Source: an uncultured Acidobacteriia bacterium
GTDB taxonomy: Bacteria > Acidobacteriota > Terriglobia > Bryobacterales > Bryobacteraceae
NCBI GenBank assembly: GCA_903925975.1
Contig: CAIYHG010000111.1
Span: 1 to 59,014, forward strand
DNA: 59,014 bases
Reading direction: 5' to 3'
Position 1 is the stretch's first letter; the number at the start of each line of letters is the position of its first letter. Position numbers and translations under genes: made by a program. Of this stretch, positions 9,493 through 17,429 are shown one piece after another. A model generated the notes under the pieces. It was not told the DNA's origin, did not search any database, and saw only the letters and a program-made list of their open reading frames with translations.

Positions 9493-9517
9493 TTCTCGAT
9501 AAACAGTTCTCGATAAA
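9493..9517. repeat. Tandem 11-bp direct repeat in the operon leader
   Basis: The 11-mer TTCTCGATAAA occurs at 9493-9503 and again at 9507-9517, three bases apart (14-base period). It lies just downstream of the predicted start of transcription of the transcarboxylase operon. It may be a regulator site or part of the untranslated leader; no known consensus was recognised. Confidence 0.7.
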
Positions 9518-9523
9518 TGATTA

Positions 9524-9541
9524 CTGATTATGATTTAACAA
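9524..9541 (-). promoter_or_regulatory. Candidate Rex operator over the -10 box
   Basis: On the minus strand the sequence reads TTGTTAA-ATCA-TAATCAG. The left half-site is perfect and the right half matches four of seven positions of the TTGTTAANNNNTTAACAA type Rex consensus. It covers the -10 box and probable start site of the operon and lies next to the divergent rex gene, where a Rex operator would be expected. The degenerate right half keeps confidence moderate. Confidence 0.5.
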
Positions 9542-9561
9542 TAAGCCTATTCGGATGTCAA
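9533..9561 (-). promoter_or_regulatory. Sigma70-like promoter of the transcarboxylase/methylmalonyl operon
   Basis: On the minus strand a perfect -35 box TTGACA (9561-9556) is followed after 17 bases by TTAAAT (9538-9533), four of six matches to the -10 consensus. Transcription would start near 9526, leaving a leader of about 110 bases before the 5S ATG. Confidence 0.65.
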
Positions 9562-9630
9562 ACTCTTAATAAGAAGATACGGTAAAACCCCGCTGTAACG
9601 CCGTAACGCCGCCACCCTAGAGTCTGCATA

Positions 9631-9655
9631 CTATATTCATTATAAATGACATATA
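9631..9655. promoter_or_regulatory. Hyphenated inverted repeat, possible operator
   Basis: CTATAT-TCATT, a three-base centre ATA, then AATGA-C-ATATAG: an almost perfect dyad of 11 pairs with one bulged base. It is not followed by a T-run and lies upstream of both predicted promoters, so a protein binding site is more likely than a terminator. Confidence 0.5.
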
Positions 9656-9823
9656 GCATTGACACGTCGCACTAGTCTTTTAGGGCCAGCCACCCCGCAG
9701 CGTCGAAAATGGGCCTCTTCGTAGCATTCGGCTGTAGCTCCCGAATTCTTTACAGCAACCCGTCTCGATACGCTGGCATTGCGAATTACGACGCCTCCAT
9801 AGCGGAAATATTTACTGAAGATG

Positions 9824-9853
9824 TTGACACTTAGAGATATCCAGGCGCACAAT
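9824..9853 (+). promoter_or_regulatory. rex: Possible rex promoter
   Basis: A perfect TTGACA (9824-9829) is followed after 18 bases by CACAAT (9848-9853), a weaker -10 box. The start would be near 9860, some 30 bases before the rex ATG. A dyad TTCGAGA / TCTCGAA (9870-9876 and 9883-9889) sits in the resulting leader right before the start codon and could fold over the ribosome binding region or bind a regulator. Confidence 0.45.
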
Positions 9854-9890
9854 AGACCCAAGAAACGCTTTCGAGAAGAGAATCTCGAAT

Positions 9891-10655
9891 ATGGCTGACA
9901 CAAAATCCACACGGGAATTCCCGGTCATCGCCGAGGCTAGTCTGCGCAGGCTGCCGGTGTATCACCGTGTCCTGCAAGAACTTGCCAGTTCTGGGGCCCC
10001 CTACGTTTCGTGCAGTCAGATCGCGCGGGTTCTCAACCTCGACCCCACCCAGGTCCGCAAAGACATTGAAAATACAGGTATGGTTGGGAAACCGAAGGTT
10101 GGATACCCGCTGCCAGAGCTGATCCGCTGGGTGGAGGACTTCCTGGGCTGGAACAACGCCAAGGAAGCCTTCTTGGTGGGCGCCGGCAGCCTGGGGAGGG
10201 CCCTAATCGGCTACGAGCGCTTCCGCAAGTTCGGTCTGAACATTGTAACCGCGTTCGATACCGACCCCTACAAGGTGGGCCAGCAGATTCACGGCAAGGA
10301 GATCCTGCCTCTCGAACGCCTTCCGGCGCTGGCCCGCCGCATGCGCATTAATCTGGGCGTGATCGCCACCCCCGCCCCGGCCGCGCAGAACGTAGCCGAC
10401 CTGATGGTGGAAGGCGGCATCCGCGCCATCTGGAACTTCGCCCCTCTGCACCTGCGCGTGCCCGAATCGGTCATCGTGCAGAACGAGGACCTGTACCACT
10501 CGCTCGCCTCCTTATCCTTCAAACTCGAGCAGCGCCTGAGAGCCGAACGCGCCGAGGAGTTGACGCGCCTGGAAGCCTTGCGCGCCGGAGCCGAGGCAGC
10601 CTTCGGCCCGGAATCGGACGAAGACACCGCCACGGCTTTCGGCGCGGACATCTGA
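9891..10655 (+). CDS. rex: Redox-sensing transcriptional repressor Rex
   Basis: Homodimeric repressor that binds DNA when NADH is low and leaves it when NADH rises. The 254 residues contain an N-terminal winged-helix domain (about 15-85) with the recognition segment QVRKDIENTGMVGKPKVGY typical of Rex, and a Rossmann NAD(H) domain that starts with VGAGSLGRALIGY (Gly97-x-Gly-x-x-Gly102) and includes an FDTDP strand end. The C-terminal 45 residues form the domain-swap helix and an acidic tail longer than usual. It is transcribed divergently from the transcarboxylase operon, whose promoter carries a Rex-like site. Confidence 0.96.
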   Translation: MADTKSTREFPVIAEASLRRLPVYHRVLQELASSGAPYVSCSQIARVLNLDPTQVRKDIENTGMVGKPKVGYPLPELIRWVEDFLGWNNAKEAFLVGAGSLGRALIGYERFRKFGLNIVTAFDTDPYKVGQQIHGKEILPLERLPALARRMRINLGVIATPAPAAQNVADLMVEGGIRAIWNFAPLHLRVPESVIVQNEDLYHSLASLSFKLEQRLRAERAEELTRLEALRAGAEAAFGPESDEDTATAFGADI

Positions 10656-10972
10656 AGCTTTCGCGGGCAACGCAAGCCATTGGCGCCGAGTCGCGGAGAG
10701 CCCCGCCACGGGTTGCGCGGCTGCACGCCTGGTCTCAACCGTGCGGCGTTTTCCGATGTTCACGCGAAGCTGCGCTGCATCTACCGAACAGAGAAAGTGA
10801 CACGCAGCGTGCATGAGGCAGTGTCGGGAGTAGCGCAAGAAAAACAAAGCGCATAGAGCGGCCCCTCGCTCCATCTGGCCGCTCCGCAATAGCCCGGTGC
10901 AGCCGATAATATGCCGCCGCCCGAATCCACAATGGCGTTTCGGATCTATTTCTTGTGCTACAAGTATATTGA
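10656..10972. other. Intergenic region without recognised gene
   Basis: These 317 bases follow rex. Short minus-strand open frames cross the region, but they run into rex antisense sequence and have no recognisable character. No strong terminator or promoter consensus was found apart from an AT-rich patch (aagtatattga) just before 10973. Confidence 0.6.
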
Positions 10973-11497
10973 ATGGTGAGTCTGCTCGCGTTAAGGATTC
11001 GCTATCCGATAGTGATTCTCGGCACTTGCTTGGCTTCCGTGGCTTGGCTTGCGCGCGTCGGTGTTGCCGCGCTGCTGAGCATGGCGGCGAAGCCTATTTG
11101 TCCAGACTGTGGAAGCACGGAGATCAAACCTTCGTCCGTTCGCAGCTGGCATGATCGGGTGCTGGTGGCTTTAGGGTTTCCTCCCTACCGGTGCTTGAGT
11201 TGCAGCACTCGCTTTAATCGACCGCGTATCAAGTTGCCGGGGCTCCTGCTACCGTCAGATGCGGGCGATGCCGACGATGGGGACACCGAGGAAACTGTCA
11301 AAGACGCGGGAAGTGCTTCGGGCGATGCATCACTGATTGAGTGTCCCCGTTGCTGGACTTATCTCCACGTGCATCCTTCCCGGCCGAGGGCCCTCGATTT
11401 TCCGATGCAGCTTATGGGTAAGGTTCCCTATCGTTGCCTTTCGTGTGGAGAACGATTCTACGTCCCCATCCAGGACAGCGCGGAACCCGGCGAGTGA
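10973..11497 (+). CDS. Zinc-ribbon protein of unknown function
   Basis: Unrecognised 174-residue protein with two related zinc-ribbon modules. The first has CPDC at about 43-46 and CLSC at about 74-77; the second has CPRC near 124 and CLSC near 156. Between the modules lies an acidic, low-complexity linker (about 90-118). If translation begins at 10973 the first 36 residues are hydrophobic and could form a membrane helix or signal anchor; an alternative ATG at 11081 gives a soluble protein that begins five residues before the first CPxC. Neither start has a good ribosome binding site. A role in nucleic-acid or protein binding is possible but unproven. Confidence 0.7.
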   Translation: MVSLLALRIRYPIVILGTCLASVAWLARVGVAALLSMAAKPICPDCGSTEIKPSSVRSWHDRVLVALGFPPYRCLSCSTRFNRPRIKLPGLLLPSDAGDADDGDTEETVKDAGSASGDASLIECPRCWTYLHVHPSRPRALDFPMQLMGKVPYRCLSCGERFYVPIQDSAEPGE

Positions 11498-11696
11498 TTG
11501 GGCGGGTGCGCGACGAACCGCACAAGACTGCCACCGGCGGCGTGCTCCATTCCTTCCAAGATCCGTTTGGCGCCTACCTGGGGGAGACAGGAGCCGGCGC
11601 GTCTACTATCATGAAACTGATGGGGTAGGCACACGTCCCGGCGCACTCGCCAGGGCCGAACCCGTCAGTACGTCGCAAGTGTTTTAGTTTCAATAT

Positions 11697-11785
11697 GCCC
11701 GGGTGGCGAAATCGGCAGACGCAAAGGACTTAAAATCCTTTTTCCGGCAACGGGAGTGCGGGTTCAATTCCCGCCCCGGGCACCA
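11697..11785 (+). tRNA. tRNA-Leu (anticodon UAA)
   Basis: The 7-bp acceptor stem gcccggg/cccgggc encloses a standard D-arm, an anticodon stem-loop with loop CTTAAAA (anticodon TAA), a long variable arm as in leucine tRNAs, and a T-arm with GGTTCAATTC. The 3' CCA is encoded (11783-11785). Confidence 0.96.
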
Positions 11786-11950
11786 GCGACCACATCGCAT
11801 CAAGCGGCCAGCAAGTCGGATTTTCGGAAAACCAGGGCAAATCACCGGAATCACCGAATCTTATCGCCGAGGCGTCGCATCCTTCGAAGTTAGCGGACGG
11901 ACCGCAAGTAGGTGTTACCGTATCGATAAAACACACCAGAGACGCTGACT

Positions 11951-12337
11951 GTGAGCACCCGAATACTGATCGTGGATGACGAAGAACCGATACGCCTTTT
12001 GCTTTCAGCCGTTTTCAGCCGAGCCGGATTCCAGGTTCAGGTGGCTGCAAATGTGGCAGAAGCAGTGGCATCGTGTACTTCCAGCGATTTCGACTTCGTT
12101 CTTTCCGATGTCAGGATGCCGGGTTCAAGCGGACACGATCTGGTGCGATGGCTCGCCGCGGAACGGCCCGGAACGCGCACGGCGATGATGTCCGGGTGTG
12201 ACATGGAGTGCTCTTCGTGCCCGTTGGCAGCGCGATGCAGCGTCCTACCCAAGCCCTTTCGGCCCGGCGATGCCGTCGCTTTTGTGCAGAGCCTGATGGG
12301 CGAATCACCGAAGCAGCCCCTGACGGAAATTCACTAA
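11951..12337 (+). CDS. Stand-alone receiver-domain response regulator with Cys cluster
   Basis: Single-domain CheY-like protein of 128 residues that starts at a GTG. The acidic pair is Asp9/Asp10, the phosphoacceptor Asp53 (LSDVRMPG), the switch Ser81 and the conserved Lys101 (LPKPF). Between Ser81 and Lys101 lie four cysteines at 83, 87, 90 and 96 (C-x3-C-x2-C-x5-C), exactly in the alpha4 output face. This is unusual for a receiver domain and suggests zinc or iron-sulfur binding or a thiol switch; this is inference. No output domain and no kinase gene is adjacent. Confidence 0.85.
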   Translation: MSTRILIVDDEEPIRLLLSAVFSRAGFQVQVAANVAEAVASCTSSDFDFVLSDVRMPGSSGHDLVRWLAAERPGTRTAMMSGCDMECSSCPLAARCSVLPKPFRPGDAVAFVQSLMGESPKQPLTEIH

Positions 12338-12428
12338 CGCCCGAACGTCTTGCTCCGTGGTGGCTGCCGGGATGCCGAGTAATGGCAGGTTCCAGGGCAC
12401 TTGCCAGCAGCCGCCCCGCGCACCAAGT

Positions 12429-12434
12429 TATAAT
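12429..12434 (+). promoter_or_regulatory. Perfect -10 box, possible leaderless start for the cyclophilin gene
   Basis: TATAAT at 12429-12434 ends six bases before the GTG at 12441, so transcription would begin at or next to the start codon. No ribosome binding site precedes the GTG, which fits a leaderless transcript. The best -35-like element (TTGCCA, 12401-12406) is 22 bases away, which is too far for a standard promoter. Confidence 0.4.
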
Positions 12435-12440
12435 CGGCAC

Positions 12441-13073
12441 GTGAAGCCCTTACTCACTCTCTTGGCCATTGGAACCGCGATGTTTGCTCAGACTCCGGCT
12501 CCCCCCGCGGCACTGATGAACCCCGCGGCTCTCAAAGAACAGGCGCCCGAAAAATACAGCGTCAAGTTCACCACCACCGCAGGCGAATTTACCATCGACG
12601 TAACTCGTGCGTTGTCTCCCCTCGGCGCGGACCGCTTCTATAACCTCGTGAAGAACAATTTCTTCGATCAGGCGGCCTTCTTCCGCTATGTCCCCGGCTT
12701 CATCGTGCAGTGGGGCATTCCGGCGGATCCCAGAGTGGCGGCTGTTTGGCAAACCGCTAGGATTCCGGACGACAAGCACAAGAACAGCAACGACGCCGGT
12801 TCCGTTGTGTTCGCTACAGCCGGGCCGAATACCCGCACGACGCAGCTATTCATCAATCTGGCCGACAACGCCGGCTTGGACGCGCAGGGGTTCACGCCCT
12901 TCGGCCGCGTAGCAGGCTCGGGAATGAATATCGTGAAGAAGATGTACAGCGGCTACGGCGAAGCGCCGGACCAGGGCCTAATTCGGTCCCAGGGCAAAGC
13001 TTACCTCGACAAGAACTTCCCCAAGCTGGACACGATCAAGTCCACCACTATCGTCGAAGCGCCCGCCAAGTAG
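12441..13073 (+). CDS. Exported cyclophilin-type peptidyl-prolyl isomerase
   Basis: Peptidyl-prolyl cis-trans isomerase of 210 residues. The GTG at 12441 is chosen because it starts a standard Sec signal peptide (KPLLTLLAIGTAMFAQ, cleavage after AQ expected near residue 17); the open frame upstream of it has no signal character. The mature part has the cyclophilin core: TTAGEFTIDV, FYNLVKNNFFD, FFRYVPGFIVQWG, then TRTTQLFINLADN and FTPFGRV. It probably acts in folding of periplasmic proteins. It is flanked by unrelated genes and looks monocistronic. Confidence 0.88.
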   Translation: MKPLLTLLAIGTAMFAQTPAPPAALMNPAALKEQAPEKYSVKFTTTAGEFTIDVTRALSPLGADRFYNLVKNNFFDQAAFFRYVPGFIVQWGIPADPRVAAVWQTARIPDDKHKNSNDAGSVVFATAGPNTRTTQLFINLADNAGLDAQGFTPFGRVAGSGMNIVKKMYSGYGEAPDQGLIRSQGKAYLDKNFPKLDTIKSTTIVEAPAK

Positions 13074-13283
13074 TAAGCGGATCGTGCTCCGCGCGCAGTT
13101 CCCTGGGCGAAAGCTGAGGGGGACTGCGCGCATTTCCCTCTTCCCGCCTGTTCGCCCACGGCTTCTTCGTGTTCCCATCTCCGCGTCTTAGCGTAATCGG
13201 GAAATATTTCCACGGCAGAAATCGGCTCGAAGGCCTGCCTACAGCCATCTGCAAACGTGTGCCATCCTGAAATCAGACACTCT

Positions 13284-15668
13284 ATGCCACAACTGGAACA
13301 GCCCAACGCCATCACCCTTTCCGCCGAAGAACTGCGCAAGATCGATGCCTACTGGCGCGCGGCCAACTATCTCTCCGCTGGACAGATCTACCTGTACGCC
13401 AATCCCCTGCTCACCAAACCGATCAAGATCGAAGACATCAAGCCGCGGCTCCTCGGCCACTGGGGCACCACGCCCGGCCTGAACTTCCTCTACGCACACT
13501 GCAATCGGATCATCAAGAAGAACGGCCTGAAGATGATCTTCATCACCGGTCCGGGGCACGGCGGGCCGGGGCTGGTGGCGAACACATATCTGGAAGGGAC
13601 CTACAGCGAGTACTACCCGAATATCACGCAAGACGTTGAGGGCATGCTGCGCCTCTTCACGCAGTTCTCGTTCCCTGGCGGCATTCCGAGCCACGTCGCG
13701 CCCGAGACGCCCGGCTCCATCCACGAAGGCGGCGAACTGGGTTACTCGCTGCTGCACGCCTACGGCGCCGTGTTCGACAATCCCGATCTGATTGCCTGCT
13801 GCGTCATCGGCGATGGCGAGGCGGAAACCGGAGCGCTCGCCGCCAGCTGGCACTCGAACAAATTTCTTAATCCGGCGCGCGACGGCGCCGTGCTTCCCGT
13901 GCTGCACCTGAACGGCTACAAGATCGCCGGCCCCACCGTGCTCGCCCGAATGCCCAAGCAAGAGCTGACGGAACTCCTGCGCGGCTACGGCTATGCCCCG
14001 TATTACGTCGAAGGGCATGAGCACGAAGCGATGCATCAGGCCATGGCGGGAACGATGGACCTGGTGGCGGCCAAGATCCGCGAGATCCAGCGCAAAGCGC
14101 GCGAGGAAGGTGAAACCACGCGTCCGGAGTGGCCCGTGATCGTACTTCGCAGCCCCAAAGGGTGGACCGGCCCCAAGGAAGTTGATGGCCTGCCCGTGGA
14201 GGATTCCTTCCGCTCGCACCAGGTTCCCGTGACTGACTTCCGCGCCCGCCCGGAGCACATCGCCATCCTCGACGAGTGGATGCGGAGCTACCGGCCCGAG
14301 GAACTGTTCGACGAGACGGGGCGGCTTGTGCCTGAGATTGCGGAACTCGCCCCCGAGGGGGATCTCCGCATGGGCGCCAACCCGCACGCAAATGGCGGGC
14401 TGCTGCTCAAGGATTTGCGCCTGCCGGACTTCCGCAAGTACGCCGTGGAGACCCCACGCCCCGGCGCGGCGACCGCCGAGCCGACGCGAGTGTTGGGCTC
14501 GTTCCTGCGCGACGTGATGAAGCTCAACATGGAATCGCGCAACTTCCGCATCATGTGCCCGGATGAGCTGGAATCGAACCGCCTGGGCGCGGTCCTCGAC
14601 GTCACCAACCGGGTCTCGATGGGAACCATTCTTCCCACGGACGAGCACGCCTCTTGCGACGGCCGTGTGATGGAGGTGCTCAACGAGCAGATGTGCCAGG
14701 GGTGGCTCGAAGGCTACCTGCTGACGGGCCGGCACGGCTTCTTCCCGTGCTACGAAGCCTTCATACACGTCATCGATTCCATGTTCAACCAGCACGCCAA
14801 GTGGTTGAAGAGTACGCTCGACATACCGTGGCGGCGCCCCGTCGCCTCGTTGAACTATCTGCTCTCGTCGCACGTCTGGCGGCAGGACCACAACGGATTC
14901 AGCCACCAGGACCCGGGCTTTATCGATCACGTGGTGAACAAGAAGGCCGATATCGTGCGCGTGTACCTGCCGCCCGACGCAAACTGCCTGCTCTCGACGG
15001 CGGACCACTGCCTGCGCAGCCGCCACCACGTCAACGTCATCGTCGCCGGCAAGAGCCCCGCCCCGCAGTGGCTGGATATCGATTCCGCCGTGCGCCACTG
15101 CACGGTCGGCATCGGCATTTGGCCGTGGGCGAGCAACGATCAGGGCGGCGAACCGGATGTGGTCATGGCCTGCTGCGGAGACGTGCCGACCATTGAAACG
15201 CTGGCCGCAGTCGATTACCTGCGCCGCAACATAGAGGGGCTGAAGATCCGCGTAGTGAATGTAGTGGACCTGATGACCCTCCAGCCTCAGAGCGAGCACC
15301 CGCACGGCCTCTCCGATGCGGATTTCGATTCCATCTTCGCTCCCGATAAGCCGACCGTCTTCGCGTTTCACGGTTACCCGTGGCTGATTCACCGGCTGAC
15401 GTACCGCCGCAACAATCACGATCAACTGCACGTTCGGGGGTACAAGGAGGAAGGCACCACGACCACGCCTTTCGACATGACGGTGCTGAACGATCTGGAC
15501 CGTTTCCATCTGGCGATGGACGTGATCGACCGCGTACCCAAGCTCCGCACCATCGCGGCGCACCAGAAGCAGGAACTGCGCGATAAGCTGATCGAGCACA
15601 AGCTCTACATTTCGAAGTACGGCGAGGACATGCCAGAAATCCGCGATTGGCGCTGGCCCTCGCGCTAA
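13284..15668 (+). CDS. xfp: Xylulose-5-phosphate/fructose-6-phosphate phosphoketolase
   Basis: Thiamine-diphosphate enzyme that splits xylulose-5-P or fructose-6-P with phosphate to acetyl phosphate and glyceraldehyde-3-P or erythrose-4-P. The 794-residue protein has the N-terminal domain start [22 protein letters not shown], the ThDP pyrophosphate segment [17 protein letters not shown], the GDGEAETG cofactor motif near residue 176 and a typical C-terminal domain. Start is set at 13284 (MPQLEQ) because the nine upstream residues are unlike the family. Acetate kinase follows 12 bases downstream, so acetyl phosphate is turned into acetate with ATP gain. Confidence 0.96.
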   Translation: MPQLEQPNAITLSAEELRKIDAYWRAANYLSAGQIYLYANPLLTKPIKIEDIKPRLLGHWGTTPGLNFLYAHCNRIIKKNGLKMIFITGPGHGGPGLVANTYLEGTYSEYYPNITQDVEGMLRLFTQFSFPGGIPSHVAPETPGSIHEGGELGYSLLHAYGAVFDNPDLIACCVIGDGEAETGALAASWHSNKFLNPARDGAVLPVLHLNGYKIAGPTVLARMPKQELTELLRGYGYAPYYVEGHEHEAMHQAMAGTMDLVAAKIREIQRKAREEGETTRPEWPVIVLRSPKGWTGPKEVDGLPVEDSFRSHQVPVTDFRARPEHIAILDEWMRSYRPEELFDETGRLVPEIAELAPEGDLRMGANPHANGGLLLKDLRLPDFRKYAVETPRPGAATAEPTRVLGSFLRDVMKLNMESRNFRIMCPDELESNRLGAVLDVTNRVSMGTILPTDEHASCDGRVMEVLNEQMCQGWLEGYLLTGRHGFFPCYEAFIHVIDSMFNQHAKWLKSTLDIPWRRPVASLNYLLSSHVWRQDHNGFSHQDPGFIDHVVNKKADIVRVYLPPDANCLLSTADHCLRSRHHVNVIVAGKSPAPQWLDIDSAVRHCTVGIGIWPWASNDQGGEPDVVMACCGDVPTIETLAAVDYLRRNIEGLKIRVVNVVDLMTLQPQSEHPHGLSDADFDSIFAPDKPTVFAFHGYPWLIHRLTYRRNNHDQLHVRGYKEEGTTTTPFDMTVLNDLDRFHLAMDVIDRVPKLRTIAAHQKQELRDKLIEHKLYISKYGEDMPEIRDWRWPSR

Positions 15669-15680
15669 CCGGGCACGAAG

Positions 15681-16904
15681 ATGAAGATTCTAGTTCTGAA
15701 CGGCGGATCGAGCACGCTGAAGGCGAGTCTGCGCGAGGCGGGCGACGATTCGCCAGGGCGGCCCCCGGCTCCACTATGGGAGGCCGCCGCCGAATGGGGC
15801 CGTACGTCCGGGGTGGCGCGGCTCCGGGCGCGCCGCGCGGGCGAAGCCTACATCGAGAACGAACTGCCCATCGCCTCGCCGACGGACGCGATTCTGCCCG
15901 TGATCCGGGCGGTGTGGAGCGGCCCTTCGGCCGTGCTTGGTTCACCCGGCGAAATCGCCGCCGTGGGGCATCGCATCGTTCACGGCGGCAAAGCGTGCCG
16001 GGAAGCCGCACGCGTTACGCCGGAAGTGAAGGAACAGATCCGCGCCTGTATTGAGTTCGCTCCAGAGCACAATCAACTGGAACTCGAAGCCATCGAAGCA
16101 GCCGAGAGCATCCTCGGGCCCGCCGTGCCCCAGGTGGCCGTGTTCGACACCGCGTTTCATTCCACTCTGCCGCTTCCGGCCAAGGTATACCCCGTGCCCT
16201 ACGAGTGGTATGAGCAGGGCGTGGCGCGTTACGGATTTCACGGCACAAGCCACCAGTACGCCTCGCGCCGCGCGGCGCAGATTCTGGGACGCGACCCGGC
16301 CGGCTTCCGCGTGGTGACCTGCCATCTGGGCAACGGCGCATCGCTGGCGGCTGTGTTGGACGGGAAGTGCGTGGATACCACCATGGGGTTCACGCCGCTC
16401 GAAGGGCTCATGATGGGCACGCGCTCGGGTTCGATCGACCCCGCCATCCCGATCTACCTGGTGCGCAACCGCGGATACGGCGCCGACGAACTCGACCGCG
16501 CGCTGAACAAAGAGTCGGGCCTGAAGGGCGTCTCGGGCATCTCGGGCGACATGCGCGAAATTGTCGCCGCCGCCGCGGAAGGCAACGAGCGCGCCAGGCT
16601 CGCGTTCGAGATCTACGCCTACCGCCTGGTCCGCGAAATCGGCGGGATGGCGGCATCGCTGGGCGGAATCGACGCTCTCGCGTTCACCGCCGGCATCGGC
16701 GAGAACTGCCCGCCGCTACGCCGGATCGCATGCGAACGCCTCGCGTTTCTGGGGATTGCGCTCGACCGCCAGAAGAACCGCGCGCCGGAGATGGATACCG
16801 ATATCGCTGCGCCCGAATCGCGCGTGCGAGTGCTGGTGATTCACGCCGAAGAGGATTGGGAAATCGCCCACGAATGCCGGCGCGTTATCACCGCCGCGCT
16901 TTGA
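15681..16904 (+). CDS. ackA: Acetate kinase
   Basis: Transfers phosphate from acetyl phosphate to ADP. The 407-residue protein of the ASKHA fold has the N-terminal phosphate loop [10 protein letters not shown], the [10 protein letters not shown] signature (residues about 185-194), the HLGNGAS motif and [17 protein letters not shown], and a C-terminal FTAGIGEN. The canonical NxGSSS is here NGGSST, a conservative change. It follows phosphoketolase by 12 bases and is surely co-transcribed. Its 3' end overlaps the convergent tadA gene by 17 bases. Confidence 0.95.
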   Translation: MKILVLNGGSSTLKASLREAGDDSPGRPPAPLWEAAAEWGRTSGVARLRARRAGEAYIENELPIASPTDAILPVIRAVWSGPSAVLGSPGEIAAVGHRIVHGGKACREAARVTPEVKEQIRACIEFAPEHNQLELEAIEAAESILGPAVPQVAVFDTAFHSTLPLPAKVYPVPYEWYEQGVARYGFHGTSHQYASRRAAQILGRDPAGFRVVTCHLGNGASLAAVLDGKCVDTTMGFTPLEGLMMGTRSGSIDPAIPIYLVRNRGYGADELDRALNKESGLKGVSGISGDMREIVAAAAEGNERARLAFEIYAYRLVREIGGMAASLGGIDALAFTAGIGENCPPLRRIACERLAFLGIALDRQKNRAPEMDTDIAAPESRVRVLVIHAEEDWEIAHECRRVITAAL

Positions 16905-17331
16905 AGAATTCCTGCAGCAGTTCGACGCACTCCACGGCGAGCGCGCCTTCCACAATTTCGACTCTGTGGTTGAGCAAGTCCGAATCGGCCAACTGAAACT
17001 TGCTGCGCACGCCGCCGAAACGCAGGTCGCGCGCGCCGAAGACCAGCCGCTCGATGCGCGCATTCACCAGCGCCCCCGCGCACATGACGCACGGCTCCAA
17101 TGTGCAATAGAGAGTCGCTCCGGGCAGACGGTAGTTCCCGATCTTCGCCGCGGCCTCACGTAGCGCCAGGATTTCGGCGTGCGCGGTAGGGTCGTTGCGC
17201 GCCACCGGAGCGTTCCAGCCGCTGCCCACAATTTCGCCGCCGATCACCACGACCGCGCCGACGGGCGCTTCTTCCCCGCCCGCGCCCTCGCGCGCCAGCC
17301 GCAGCGCCTCGCGCATGAACCGCTCGTGCAT
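16888..17331 (-). CDS. tadA: tRNA-specific adenosine deaminase
   Basis: Zinc deaminase that converts the wobble adenosine 34 of tRNA-Arg(ACG) to inosine. The 147-residue protein has the catalytic HAE motif (His51, Glu53) and the PCVMC motif (Cys81 and Cys84 as zinc ligands). The open frame continues upstream to 17772 through antisense purH sequence and the hairpin repeat, so the ATG at 17331 (MHERFM) is chosen by family length. The large inverted repeat lies just upstream. Confidence 0.94.
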   Translation of the reverse strand: MHERFMREALRLAREGAGGEEAPVGAVVVIGGEIVGSGWNAPVARNDPTAHAEILALREAAAKIGNYRLPGATLYCTLEPCVMCAGALVNARIERLVFGARDLRFGGVRSKFQLADSDLLNHRVEIVEGALAVECVELLQEFFKARR

Positions 17332-17351
17332 ATTCGCCTGGAAAGTGAGAT

Positions 17352-17421
17352 ACGGGCAAGCTAAAGCATGCCCCACCAAACACGGCGCGTCCGTTGGTGG
17401 GGCATGCTTTAGCATGCCCGT
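17352..17421. repeat. REP-like hairpin with 28-bp arms
   Basis: The arms are 17352-17379 and 17394-17421, with a 14-base loop; 27 of 28 positions pair. The arm contains GGCAAGCTAAAGCATGCC, itself partly self-complementary. A related core (GGCAGGCTAAAGCCT) occurs once more at about 37189-37203 between folP and tyrS. The element lies between purH and tadA on the same strand and could act as a transcript stabiliser or terminator, or be a REP/REPIN-type mobile repeat. Confidence 0.8.
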
Positions 17422-17429
17422 CAATCCTC

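Larger units (their letters stand above)
9432..9890. other. AT-rich divergent control region between transcarboxylase operon and rex
   Basis: This 459-base region contains no convincing gene. It is far richer in A+T than the surrounding sequence and carries promoters for both directions, a Rex-like operator, an 11-base direct repeat and two inverted repeats, each listed separately. A minus-strand open frame at 9640-9912 crosses it but overlaps the start of rex and has no family character. Confidence 0.8.

Noticed and set aside
9640..9912. Minus-strand open frame in the rex control region
   Set aside because: Overlaps the rex start and AT-rich promoter sequence, and no ribosome binding site or family motif was seen.
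13239..15599. Long minus-strand open frame (786 codons) opposite phosphoketolase
   Set aside because: It is the antisense of xfp; GC-rich codon use keeps the opposite frame open and the sequence is low-complexity His/Arg/Val.
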